Of a DNA stretch of 64,000 nt, positions 19,676 to 27,795 are shown piece by piece. The notes under the pieces were generated by a model. It saw nothing but the letters and a program-made list of their open reading frames with translations. It did no database searches and was not told where the DNA came from. Position 1 is the first letter of the stretch; each line of letters starts with the position of its first letter. A program made the translations under genes and the position numbers. The stretch comes from Gordonia hankookensis (lineage in GTDB: Bacteria; Actinomycetota; Actinomycetes; Mycobacteriales; Mycobacteriaceae), in NCBI RefSeq assembly GCF_014673215.1, contig NZ_JACWMS010000003.1:620001-684000 (forward strand), given 5' to 3'.

Positions 19676-19963
19676 TCACGAACGCCGCTTCTTACGTGCG
19701 AGCTCCGGCAGATCGCGCAGATTCCCGGTGATCAATGCGAGCCGCTTCGCCCTCGACCAACCCTGCACCCGCTTCTCGAGTGCATATGCCTCGCCGATGG
19801 ATTCACACTCCTGGCGGTAGACCAGCTTCACGGGTAGGCGACGGCTGGTGTACCGCGCCCCTTGTCCGGAGCGGTGCTGCTCCATCCGCAGATCAAGGTT
19901 TCTCGTGCTCCCGACGTAGAAGCTGCCGTCGGAGCACTCGAGGATGTAGAGGTAGGCCGCCAT
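19676..19963 (-). CDS. Small GIY-YIG nuclease, bracketed by repeats
   Basis: 95 residues from MAAYLYILECSDGSFYVGST. This is a stand-alone GIY-YIG catalytic domain (UvrC N-terminal/YhbQ-like): YLYILEC and YVGST supply the two name motifs, arginine in NLDLRMEQH, histidine in QH, and the catalytic glutamate in EAYALEKRVQGW. Such domains cut DNA on one strand. A longer frame goes back to 20059 into the right-hand repeat but adds unlike residues. It ends KKRRS. Complete repeat composites sit four bases after its stop and 75 bases before its start, which suggests it travels with or processes them (inference). Confidence 0.88.
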   Translation of the reverse strand: MAAYLYILECSDGSFYVGSTRNLDLRMEQHRSGQGARYTSRRLPVKLVYRQECESIGEAYALEKRVQGWSRAKRLALITGNLRDLPELARKKRRS

Positions 19964-20037
19964 GATCTGACCATGCGGCATGACCGGCACGCCCGCCGAA
20001 ATCCATCCGCAGGCGGACGGCTCACTGTGCAGAACCG

Positions 20038-20224
20038 GTGGTCTCGATACGCCACTCACTTCGTTCGCGGTTACTCGACCGGCGAAGTATCACCGCCGCT
20101 ACTCGACCAGCGAGGTATCACCCTCGGCCACTCGACCGGCGAGATGTCACCGCGGCTACTCGACCAGCGGTGGTGTTCGCTGGTCGAGTAGGCACCGAGC
20201 GCAGCGAGGCGCCGTATCGAGACC
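20038..20224. repeat. REPIN-like repeat, right flank of the GIY-YIG gene
   Basis: Same plan as the left copy: head GTGGTCTCGATACGCCACTC at 20038, four ACTCGACC units at 20073, 20101, 20130 and 20158 (28-29 bp apart, linker with GTATCACCGC or similar), and an inverted tail GCTGGTCGAGTAGGCACCGA...CGTATCGAGACC ending at 20224. It has two more internal units than the left copy. It ends eight bases short of the pcaJ stop codon. Confidence 0.92.
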
Positions 20225-20231
20225 GCCCCGC

Positions 20232-20891
20232 CTAGACCCGGGCGGGCTCGTTCGTCGACGTCCGGTCCACCACCTGCGCACCGGTTTTCGCTTCGACGGT
20301 GGCAAAGTCGACGTCCGGCGCGAGTTCGACGACGTCGAATCCCGCACCGTTGACGTCGAACACACCGAGATCGGTGATCACGCGGCTGACCACGGATCGT
20401 CCGGTCAGCGGAAGCGAGCAGTCGGCGACCAGCTTGGGATCGCCCTTTTTGGTGGTGTGCTCCATGAGCACGATGACCTGGCCGGCGCCGTTCACGAGGT
20501 CCATGGCACCGCCGATGCCCTTGACCATCGCACCGGGGACCATCCAGTTGGCGAGGTCACCGTTGCTCGACACCTGCATACCGCCCAGCACCGCGACATC
20601 GACATGCCCACCGCGGATCATCGCGAAACTCGTTGCCGAGTCGAAGAACGACGCCCCCGGCAGGACCGACACGGTCTGCTTGCCGGCATTGACGAGGTCG
20701 GGATCGACCTCGTCGTCGTACGGGTACGGTCCGACGCCCAGGATGCCGTTCTCCGCATGCAGCGTGATGCCCGAGTCGTCGGGGAGATGGTCGGGGATCA
20801 TCGTCGGCAGGCCGATACCGAGGTTCACGTAGTCGCCCTGCCGGAGTTCGCGCGCCGCGCGTGCCGCCATGTCGGTGCGGGTCCAGGTCAT
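20232..20891 (-). CDS. pcaJ: 3-Oxoadipate CoA-transferase, beta subunit
   Basis: 219 residues, small subunit of succinyl-CoA:3-oxoadipate CoA-transferase, which activates 3-oxoadipate. The active-site glutamate region is [20 protein letters not shown] near residue 45, preceded by [18 protein letters not shown], and [14 protein letters not shown] and [11 protein letters not shown] follow. It lies nine bases after pcaI and ends the leftward pcaF-pcaD-pcaI-pcaJ operon. Confidence 0.95.
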   Translation of the reverse strand: MTWTRTDMAARAARELRQGDYVNLGIGLPTMIPDHLPDDSGITLHAENGILGVGPYPYDDEVDPDLVNAGKQTVSVLPGASFFDSATSFAMIRGGHVDVAVLGGMQVSSNGDLANWMVPGAMVKGIGGAMDLVNGAGQVIVLMEHTTKKGDPKLVADCSLPLTGRSVVSRVITDLGVFDVNGAGFDVVELAPDVDFATVEAKTGAQVVDRTSTNEPARV

Positions 20892-20900
20892 GGTGTCCTC

Positions 20901-21707
20901 CTAGGAATGAACGGGCTGTTCGGGGGTGGCGTCGATCTGGGTGGGGCGCGGCCTGGTGGTGCGCTGTTCGATCTCCTTGCGCGCAGCCTGTTCCGGTGTC
21001 AGTTCGACGATCCGTTTGACGAAGATGCCCGGCAGGTGGATCTCGTCGGGTCCCAGCTCGCCCACCTCGACGACTCGCTCCGCCTCGACGATGGTGATCC
21101 GTCCGGACATCGCGGCCGGCGGGTTGAAATTACGTGCCGCCGCGTGGAACTTGCAGTTGCCTGCCTTGTCCACCACGGCAGCGCGGATGAGTGCGTAGTC
21201 GGTGACGATCGCTTCCTCGAGGACCATGTCCTGTCCGTTGAACGATCGCACCTCTTTCGGCTGCGACGCGAGCGCGACACTGCCGTCGGGGTTGTATCGC
21301 CACGGCAGTCCACCGTCGGCGACCAGCGTGCCCACCCCGGTCGGGGTGTAGAACGCGCCGATCCCGCTGCCGCCGGCTCGCATCCGCTCGGCAAGCGTTC
21401 CTTGCGGGGTGAGTTCGACGGTCACCTCGCCGGCCAGGAACTGCCTGCCGAACTCCTTGTTCTCACCGATGTAGGAGGCGATCACCTTGTCGATCTTCCG
21501 GGCCTCCAACAACAGTCCGAGACCGGCACCGTCGACTCCGCAGTTGTTCGAGACGATGGTCAGCTGCGCGGCACCCTGATCCAGCAGCGCGTCGATGAGG
21601 AACCACGGGATACCCGCGAGGCCGAAACCGCCGACGGCGAGACTGGCCCCGTCCGGTATGTCGGCGACGGCGTCGGCGGCCGTTTCGGCCAGTTTGTCGA
21701 TACTCAT
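20901..21707 (-). CDS. pcaI: 3-Oxoadipate CoA-transferase, alpha subunit
   Basis: 268 residues from MSIDKLAETAADAV; the longer open frame to the right is antisense to pcaD and is discarded. The glycine-rich GGFGLAGIPWFLIDALLDQG motif at residues 26-45 is typical of the alpha subunit, as are SNNCGVDGAGLGLLL and KFHAAARNFNPPAAMSG. The start overlaps the pcaD stop by four bases (ATGA) and pcaJ starts nine bases after its stop. Confidence 0.95.
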   Translation of the reverse strand: MSIDKLAETAADAVADIPDGASLAVGGFGLAGIPWFLIDALLDQGAAQLTIVSNNCGVDGAGLGLLLEARKIDKVIASYIGENKEFGRQFLAGEVTVELTPQGTLAERMRAGGSGIGAFYTPTGVGTLVADGGLPWRYNPDGSVALASQPKEVRSFNGQDMVLEEAIVTDYALIRAAVVDKAGNCKFHAAARNFNPPAAMSGRITIVEAERVVEVGELGPDEIHLPGIFVKRIVELTPEQAARKEIEQRTTRPRPTQIDATPEQPVHS

Positions 21708-22474
21708 GATTGCTCCAGGTGTTCGATCAATGCGGGCGTGATGATCTCGGGTTGCTCGGCGTTGGCCAAGTGCGCCGAATGCGGGACGACGAGGAGCCGG
21801 CCGCTCGTGACCGAGTCGGCGATCTCGGCGAGCTTCGCCGGCGGTGTTGCGGGGTCGTCGGCGCCGGCGATCGCCAGGGTCGGGGCGGTGATCGACGCGA
21901 GATCCGCGCGCTGGTCCATCACCGCGATCGCCTCGCAGCACCCCGCATATCCCTCGGCAGACGTTTCGGCGACCATTGTCTCGTGGTAGCGGCGAGAGTC
22001 CGGGTTGTCGGCCAGATACTCGGGGGTGAACCACCGTTGCACAACGGCTTCCGCGACCGCCGCACTCCCCTGTGCCCGGACTGTCCTCGCCCGGTCGGTC
22101 CACGCCGACGACGGGGTGAGCTGGGCGCCGGTGCACAGCAGTCCGAGCGCGTTCACCCGCTCCGGGTTGCGAACCGCCACACGCATCGCCGTCATACCCC
22201 CGAGCGAGAGCCCGACGACATGGGCGCGCTCGACGTCGAGCCGGTCGAGCAGCGCGATCAGATCGTCGGCGAGATCGTCGATCGTGTACGGACCCTGCGG
22301 TATCGGCGATGCACCATGCCCGCGCGTGTGGTAGCGGACAACACGGAATCGTTCCTCCAGGGCCCCGAGTTGTGCGTCCCACATCCGATAGGTTGACCCG
22401 AGCGAATTCGACAGCACCACAACGGGTCCGTCGGCACGACCGGACACCACTGCCTCGACGTCGACGGCGCTCAT
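21704..22474 (-). CDS. pcaD: 3-Oxoadipate enol-lactone hydrolase
   Basis: 256 residues from MSAVDVEAVVSGRADG. This alpha/beta-hydrolase opens 3-oxoadipate enol-lactone, the step after CatC. The catalytic serine is in VGLSLGGMTAM, the acid in GADDPATPP and the histidine in PHSAHLAN. Many actinobacteria carry this enzyme fused to PcaC as PcaL (from family knowledge); here it stands alone, fitting a locus that serves only catechol. It overlaps both neighbours by four bases. Confidence 0.93.
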   Translation of the reverse strand: MSAVDVEAVVSGRADGPVVVLSNSLGSTYRMWDAQLGALEERFRVVRYHTRGHGASPIPQGPYTIDDLADDLIALLDRLDVERAHVVGLSLGGMTAMRVAVRNPERVNALGLLCTGAQLTPSSAWTDRARTVRAQGSAAVAEAVVQRWFTPEYLADNPDSRRYHETMVAETSAEGYAGCCEAIAVMDQRADLASITAPTLAIAGADDPATPPAKLAEIADSVTSGRLLVVPHSAHLANAEQPEIITPALIEHLEQS

Positions 22475-23694
22475 CGGATGACCTCGAAGATCGCTGCGAG
22501 GCCCTGTCCGCCACCGATGCACATCGTCTCCAACACGTGACGGGCATCGCGGCGGCGCGCCTCGTGGGCGGCGGTCGCCAGGATACGGGCGCCGGTGGCG
22601 CCGATCGGGTGGCCGAGCGAGATCCCGGAACCGTTGGGGTTCAACCGGTCATCGGTCGCATCGATCTTCCACTCGGCGAGTACCGCGAGAGCCTGGGCGG
22701 CGAATGCCTCGTTGAGTTCGATGAGGTCGATCTCGTCGAGAGTGAGACCTGCCCGCTCGAGCGCAGCGGCCGTTGCGTTCACGGGCCCGATACCCATGAC
22801 CTCGGGTTCGCATCCGGTGACCGCCCACGACGTCAGCGCGAGCATCGGGTCGAGACCTCGACGAGCCGCCTCGTCCCGAGTCGTGACGACGCACATGGCG
22901 GCGCCATCGTTCTGGCCGGACGCGTTGCCTGCGGTCACGGTGGATTCCGGGTCGACCTTCAACCGGATCGGCCGCAGCGCGGCCATCGACTCCACCGAGG
23001 CATCGGCGCGGGGATGCTCGTCACGCCCGACCACCACGTCCGGCTTCCCGCGTCGGCCGGGCACTGTCACCGACACGAGTTCGTCGGCGAAGCGGCCGGC
23101 CTCGTGCGCCGCGACCGCACGCTGGTGAGAGCGCACGGCGAGTTCGTCCTGCTCCGCACGGCTGATGCCGTACCGGGCACGAAGGTTCTCGGCGGTCTCG
23201 ATCATGCCGCCCGGTACGGGATGGCTGTCACCGCCTGCCGTGAGGCGACCGCGGTCGAGTCGGTCCATCAGTTCGACGCCGCCCTGCCGGATTCCGGTCC
23301 GCAGCCCCAGAGCGTAGTGCTCGACATTCGACATCGATTCGGCACCGCCTGCCACCACCAGGCGCGCACCACCCGTGGCAACCTGTGCGGCACCGTTGAG
23401 GATCGCCTGCAGCCCCGAGCCGCATCGTCGGTCGACCTGCATCCCGGGGACGCCCGTGCCCAACCCGGCGTCGAGCGCGGCGATCCGGCCGATCGCGGGT
23501 GCCTCGCCGTTGGCATAGCCCTGACCGAGGATCACGTCGTCGATGTCGCCTTCGCCGAGTCCGGTTCGAGAGACCAGCTCCCGTAGCAATCCGGTGGCGA
23601 GGTCGGTCACGGTCAAGGTGGCGAGTGCGCCACCCATTCGCCCGACCGGTGTGCGCAGCGGGGAACAGATGACCACATCGGATCCGGTACTCAT
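22471..23694 (-). CDS. pcaF: 3-Oxoadipyl-CoA thiolase
   Basis: 407 residues of the thiolase family. It splits 3-oxoadipyl-CoA into succinyl-CoA and acetyl-CoA. The nucleophilic cysteine lies in DRRCGSGLQAI near residue 92, GGAESMS follows, the histidine is in GISLGHPIGATGARI and the second cysteine in ETMCIGGGQG. It is the first gene of the leftward operon and divergent from a LysR gene. Acetoacetyl-CoA thiolases are close relatives, but the pca context decides the role. Confidence 0.92.
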   Translation of the reverse strand: MSTGSDVVICSPLRTPVGRMGGALATLTVTDLATGLLRELVSRTGLGEGDIDDVILGQGYANGEAPAIGRIAALDAGLGTGVPGMQVDRRCGSGLQAILNGAAQVATGGARLVVAGGAESMSNVEHYALGLRTGIRQGGVELMDRLDRGRLTAGGDSHPVPGGMIETAENLRARYGISRAEQDELAVRSHQRAVAAHEAGRFADELVSVTVPGRRGKPDVVVGRDEHPRADASVESMAALRPIRLKVDPESTVTAGNASGQNDGAAMCVVTTRDEAARRGLDPMLALTSWAVTGCEPEVMGIGPVNATAAALERAGLTLDEIDLIELNEAFAAQALAVLAEWKIDATDDRLNPNGSGISLGHPIGATGARILATAAHEARRRDARHVLETMCIGGGQGLAAIFEVIR

Positions 23695-23714
23695 ACGTCC
23701 ACGATAGGAACGTC

Positions 23715-23737
23715 ATTCGATATTGAGAAGTATTCAT
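23715..23737. promoter_or_regulatory. Putative LysR box between pcaF and its regulator
   Basis: ATTCGATATTGAGAAGTATTCAT in the 76-bp divergent gap is an AT-rich imperfect inverted repeat centred on TTGAGAA with ATA and TAT half-sites, near the ATAC-N7-GTAT consensus of CatR/BenM-type sites but one base shorter inside. It stands about 20 bp from the pcaF ATG and 33 bp from the LysR ATG. Confidence 0.4.
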
Positions 23738-23770
23738 TTTCGGCCCTTTGATATGCGTAAGGTTTCAATC

Positions 23771-24661
23771 ATGGAACTCCGACATCTCCGGTACTTCCGG
23801 GCCGTCGCCGAGGAACTCCACTTCGGCCGCGCCGCCGAGCGATTGCACATCGCACAGCCGCCGCTGTCTCAGCAGATCCGCCAACTCGAGGCCGAACTCG
23901 GTGTGACCCTCTTCGTCCGCTCCACACGGCGCGTGGAACTCACGCCGGCGGGCACCGCCTACCTGGAACGGGTCGAGGCCATCCTCGATGCCGTCGATGT
24001 CGCGGGGCTGCAGGCACAACGCGTCGCCGAGGGCCGGCAGGGCACCCTGGCGATCGGCTGCGTCGGGTCGGCCACCTATTCGCTGCTCCCCCGGCTGGTC
24101 CGTGCCCTGCGTGAGGACCTCCCCGATCTGGACGTCAGCGTGCGTGGCGAGATGCTGGCGCCGGCACAGCTGTCGGCGCTGATGTCCGGCGAGATCGACC
24201 TGGCGTTGCTGCGGCCACCGGCGGGCGGTACGGAGATCGTCGTCGAGACCGTCCGGCGAGACCGTCTCTTCGTCGCGGTACCCGAGGGCGACCTCCGATG
24301 GCGGGATACGACGGTCCACGTCGACACACTGCGCGACGCGGAGTTCATCGTGCACGCCGGGCACGGCCGATCGGTCATGAACGGGATAGTCGCGACGATC
24401 TGTGCGTCGGCCGGATTCGTACCTGCGATCCGGCACGAGGTCACCGAGACGTCGACACTCGTCACTCTGGTCGCCGCCGGACTGGGCGTGGCAATCGTCC
24501 CCGAACCCACTGCCGCCCTCGGTGTCGCCGGGGTGCGGTATCTGCCGCTGGTCCCCGACGTCGCGCCTGTCGACCTGGCCGTCGCCCGGCTCGCCGGCGA
24601 TCCGTCACCGATGATCGGGCAGGTACTGGCGGTCCTGCGGCGGGTGGCGCGCGACGAGTGA
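23771..24661 (+). CDS. LysR-type regulator divergent from the pca operon
   Basis: 296 residues from MELRHLRYFRAVAEELHFGR; sixteen upstream in-frame codons are in the control gap and are left out. Winged HTH at residues 1-60 (RAAERLHIAQPPLSQQIRQL), then the type-2 periplasmic-binding effector domain with GLGVAIVPEP near the end. Its N-terminus is nearly the same as that of CatR, so the two are close paralogues in the CatR/CatM/BenM group. It most likely governs pcaFDIJ in response to a pathway intermediate. Confidence 0.85.
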   Translation: MELRHLRYFRAVAEELHFGRAAERLHIAQPPLSQQIRQLEAELGVTLFVRSTRRVELTPAGTAYLERVEAILDAVDVAGLQAQRVAEGRQGTLAIGCVGSATYSLLPRLVRALREDLPDLDVSVRGEMLAPAQLSALMSGEIDLALLRPPAGGTEIVVETVRRDRLFVAVPEGDLRWRDTTVHVDTLRDAEFIVHAGHGRSVMNGIVATICASAGFVPAIRHEVTETSTLVTLVAAGLGVAIVPEPTAALGVAGVRYLPLVPDVAPVDLAVARLAGDPSPMIGQVLAVLRRVARDE

Positions 24662-24773
24662 CGCAGAGCCCTCCGATCGGGCCCGGTTCCCCTCGACTGT
24701 GCGCGCAACCCGCCGACCGTGCGCAGAATGTCGCCCATCGCGCGCGAGGTTCCGCCGCGTCATGGGGGCCGGG

Positions 24774-26342
24774 TCAATAACCGAGGAACGCGTCGGTGTG
24801 GACACGCCAGAACTGCCACCGCGCGGAGGAGTCGATGCGTCGGATCGACTGAGCGGTCGAACGGACGAACCGCGGATTTCCGGATGCGTAGTAGTGCGGT
24901 GAACCGTCGACGTCATCGATCAGTCGGCGGAGCGAGTCGTCGTCGAAACCGCCGGCGAGATCGGTTGATTCGACGACCCGAACAGATGCCCCGGCATCCC
25001 TGGCAGCGTCCAGGACATCGCCGAAGACTTCCCGGTCGGCCGCCCGGACGACGTGGATCACGGTGAAGGGGCGCAAGTCGGCACCATCGATGATCGCCGA
25101 GCACAACATCGATCGGAACGGCGTGATGCCGATCCCCGAGGCGAGCAGGACCACCGGCCGACCTCGCCCCGCCCGGGGCAGCACGAAGTCACCGCCGGAC
25201 AAGTCGAGATAGAGGCGTCGGGTATCGCCGCCGATGAGGCCGCACTTGAAATGCGACGGGGCCCCCGATGCGGTGAACGCGAAGCGGACTTCGTCACCGC
25301 CCGATGCATCGGCGTAGGAGAACACTCGTCGCGTCCCACGCCACACCGGCCTCGACCACTCCGGCGCACTGAGCAATGCCCATTGTCCGGGACGGAACGT
25401 CGTCGGCGCCGGCGCCACGAGGTCGAGTTCGTAGGTGTCGGCCGCGATGGGACGCGCACGATCGGCGGGAAACCCTGCCCGGTCGGCGAAAGCGAGGGGA
25501 AGTCGCCGCGCCGAGGGGTTTCGGGTCGCGAGTCGGACGCCGAAGGCGTAAAACGACCCGACGAGGAGCGCGATCTCCGGGACGAACTCGAGGCTCAGCG
25601 AGTCGGTGACCGCGATCGACACCTGCCAATACATCAGAACGCCGACCAACGCCCCGTAGGTCATGCGATGTCCGCGCGTGCTCGGTGAGGTGAGCGGCTC
25701 CGGCAACATCACGGCCGCGACAAAGAACGTCGGGCTGGACGCATACCAGAACTCCAGCGACTGACCTCCCTCGGTCAGCTCGAGAACACCGACGGTCAGC
25801 AGGGTCACCGCGAGGAAGACCAGGACCAGACGCCACTCGCGGAGAACGGTGACCAGGAGTGCGCCGATGACGACCATCGGGATCACCAGCGGTTTCGCGG
25901 CGATCCACCAGAGCGGGTAGCCGATGGTGCCGACCTCCGCGTAGGCGAGCGCGTACACGACCACGGCACCCGCGACCGCCGGGTTGATCACCACCCGTCT
26001 GCGCCACGCGAGCACGTACTTCGACAGTCCGGCAGCGGCGGCGCCGACGGCGACAGTGATCGCGGAACCCGAATCGGTGACGCCCGGCAGGATGAAGAAC
26101 AGGATCACCGCCGTGATCAACCAGGAATCCGACCCCGGCGGCACCCGCACCACCGCGGCCCCCGCATAGGTCGCGAGACCGGTGACCACCACGGCGATGA
26201 TCAGCGACAACGCCAGTTCATCTGGGCGGTAGGCGAAGTCGCCATCGGTCGCGGCCACCACGAAGGCCGCCACGGCGAGTGCCACCAGGGCGAGGAGCAC
26301 GGCGCGATGAGCCGTGAGCCAGGCCGGGATCACGCGCGTCAC
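24774..26342 (-). CDS. RnfD/NqrB-like membrane domain fused to an FAD/NAD reductase
   Basis: 522 residues from a GTG that overlaps the ApbE stop (GTGA). Residues 1-290 hold about ten membrane segments, with MLPEPLTSPSTRG-HRMTYG resembling the RnfD/NqrB signature. Residues 300-522 form a ferredoxin-reductase module: FRPGQWALLSAPE and RRVFSYADA for FAD, ASGIGITPFRSML and YYASGNPRFV for NAD(P). Such fusions carry electrons from cytoplasmic NAD(P)H across the membrane to an extracytoplasmic flavoprotein. The two upstream genes provide the flavin transferase and the flavin carrier. The final acceptor is not shown. Confidence 0.82.
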   Translation of the reverse strand: MTRVIPAWLTAHRAVLLALVALAVAAFVVAATDGDFAYRPDELALSLIIAVVVTGLATYAGAAVVRVPPGSDSWLITAVILFFILPGVTDSGSAITVAVGAAAAGLSKYVLAWRRRVVINPAVAGAVVVYALAYAEVGTIGYPLWWIAAKPLVIPMVVIGALLVTVLREWRLVLVFLAVTLLTVGVLELTEGGQSLEFWYASSPTFFVAAVMLPEPLTSPSTRGHRMTYGALVGVLMYWQVSIAVTDSLSLEFVPEIALLVGSFYAFGVRLATRNPSARRLPLAFADRAGFPADRARPIAADTYELDLVAPAPTTFRPGQWALLSAPEWSRPVWRGTRRVFSYADASGGDEVRFAFTASGAPSHFKCGLIGGDTRRLYLDLSGGDFVLPRAGRGRPVVLLASGIGITPFRSMLCSAIIDGADLRPFTVIHVVRAADREVFGDVLDAARDAGASVRVVESTDLAGGFDDDSLRRLIDDVDGSPHYYASGNPRFVRSTAQSIRRIDSSARWQFWRVHTDAFLGY

Positions 26343-27232
26343 AGGAACAACTCCAACCCCGGGATGTCGGTGTGCTCGACGGTCCCGTTGCGTCGAATGG
26401 TCACGTGATGGAAACCGGCGGCGTGAAAGTCGAAGGCGGACCGCAGAATCGACGCCGGCGTGAAGAACAGTGCGGTGGCCAGCCCATCGGCGGTCATCGT
26501 GTCGGGTGCGATCACCCAGCTGGCCAGCACCTCCCGGGCCGGTGACGCCGAGCGCGGATCGATGATGTGATGCCAGTCCGCCCACGCCCGACGGTTGGCC
26601 GCCGACGCACAGATCGCTCCGTCGTCGAGTTCGACGACCCCGATCGCCTTCTCGGCGTCGAGCGGGTGCTCGAGTGCAACCCTCAGCGGGCCGTCGGATG
26701 ATCGGATTCGCATGTCGCCGCTGCCGTCCACCACGTAGCTGTCGACCGCCTCGCCGACGATCCCGGCGACTCGATCGACGGCAAACCCCTTCCCGGCCGC
26801 CCCGACGTCGAGGAGCACCGGGTGACGGACATCGAGTGAGCCGGAGTGACCGGCGAGCACGCCCTCCCACCAGGGCGCGGGTGCGACCTCGGGTTTCGGC
26901 GCGAGGCTGTAGCCGGCGTCGTAGCCTGCATCGACGAGAACCTGGCCGACCATCGGCGACACCGCTCCACCGGTCAGGTCGTAGAGCCGCCGATACCAGT
27001 CGACCAGTGGCTGATCGGCCGGGGCGATCGGATAGCGGCCGGCACGCCGACCGATCTCGGCGACCGTGGAATCGTCACGAAACCGCGACCACGCCCGATC
27101 GATCCGATCGAGTTCGTCGGTCACCCGACGCGCGACGACGTCGGCGAGTGGAACGGGTGTGGAGATCTCCCAGCGTGTGCCGAGGGCGTCGAAACACCAT
27201 GCATGGGCGAGTGGTCGCACAGTAGCGGACAC
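26339..27232 (-). CDS. apbE: FAD:protein FMN transferase, ApbE family
   Basis: About 297 residues. ApbE enzymes attach FMN covalently to a threonine or serine of extracytoplasmic flavoproteins. The FAD-binding signature DVGAAGKGFAVDRVAGIV is near residue 143, followed by YVVDGSGDMRI and HHIIDPRS, then the magnesium region MTADGLATALFF. I chose the GTG at 27232, seven bases after the FMN-binding lipoprotein gene; an ATG at 27277 would overlap that gene. No export signal is seen, so it may act inside or be exported by another route. Confidence 0.85.
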   Translation of the reverse strand: MSATVRPLAHAWCFDALGTRWEISTPVPLADVVARRVTDELDRIDRAWSRFRDDSTVAEIGRRAGRYPIAPADQPLVDWYRRLYDLTGGAVSPMVGQVLVDAGYDAGYSLAPKPEVAPAPWWEGVLAGHSGSLDVRHPVLLDVGAAGKGFAVDRVAGIVGEAVDSYVVDGSGDMRIRSSDGPLRVALEHPLDAEKAIGVVELDDGAICASAANRRAWADWHHIIDPRSASPAREVLASWVIAPDTMTADGLATALFFTPASILRSAFDFHAAGFHHVTIRRNGTVEHTDIPGLELFL

Positions 27233-27239
27233 CGACGTG

Positions 27240-27701
27240 TCAGGCCTGCGCTTCGGTCTTGATCTGGTCGATCGCATCGTTGAATCCTGTTGACGTCAAC
27301 GAAGATCCCGAGACCTTGTGGACGTCGAGGTCGTCGATGTTCTTGCCGACCACCAGTGCATCGACGCCGCTCGCGAATTTCCCCTGGAACTCCTTGGAGG
27401 TGCCCTTGGTCTGGCTCGTGTCCAGGCTCAACGCCGTGATCACCGAATTCGACAAGGTGACGGTGACACCGACCTGCTGCGGCCCGCCCGGTGACACGTA
27501 GTGCCCGGTGGCCGAATACTCGCCGTCCCGGTAGGTCCCACTCGCCGCCGACGCGGTGCCGGCTGCCCCGCCTGAGGCCATCGAACTCGTCGCCGCGGTG
27601 TCCGACGGGTCGTCGGAACCGCACGCACCGGTGACGAGGCCGACGGTCGCCAACGCTGCGGCAACTCCGGCCGCACGGGGCAGGGTGTCTGTACGGGTCA
27701 T
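27240..27701 (-). CDS. FMN-binding domain lipoprotein
   Basis: 153 residues from MTRTDTLPRAAGVAAA. The signal peptide ends in LVTGAC, a lipobox, so the mature protein starts at that cysteine and is anchored to the outer face of the membrane. A low-complexity Ala/Ser/Gly stretch leads to an FMN-binding domain (GEYSATGHYVSPGGPQQVGV). The C-terminal SGSSLTSTGF fits the flavinylation site where ApbE adds FMN to threonine. The gene heads the operon lipoprotein-apbE-reductase. Confidence 0.82.
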   Translation of the reverse strand: MTRTDTLPRAAGVAAALATVGLVTGACGSDDPSDTAATSSMASGGAAGTASAASGTYRDGEYSATGHYVSPGGPQQVGVTVTLSNSVITALSLDTSQTKGTSKEFQGKFASGVDALVVGKNIDDLDVHKVSGSSLTSTGFNDAIDQIKTEAQA

Positions 27702-27712
27702 ACGTCGATTCT

Positions 27713-27730
27713 GCAATAAGGCCTACCTAA
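27713..27730 (-). promoter_or_regulatory. Possible iron-box (IdeR/DtxR-like) half site
   Basis: On the minus strand the sequence just upstream of the lipoprotein gene reads TTAGGTAGGCCTTATTGC. Its left half matches the TTAGGTTAGGC of IdeR/DtxR operators, the right half does not. If real, it would place this electron-transfer operon under iron control, which suits a surface ferric reductase. One half site is weak evidence. Confidence 0.35.
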
Positions 27731-27795
27731 CGACCAGCCGGAGGAGCTGATCGCAAGGTAATCCTCAGGTAAACGACAGCTTCAGGCGTATTCGA

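Noticed and set aside
19676..19963. GIY-YIG gene as a homing endonuclease or UvrC
   Set aside because: It is too small for UvrC and is not in an intron or intein. The domain stands alone between repeats.
19980..21989. Open frame of 669 codons on the plus strand
   Set aside because: It starts upstream of and runs through the right-hand repeat composite, then opposite pcaJ and pcaI; no family features.
20901..22547. 548-codon form of pcaI
   Set aside because: The right half is antisense-like over pcaD; MSIDKL at 21707 has the ATGA overlap and the family start.
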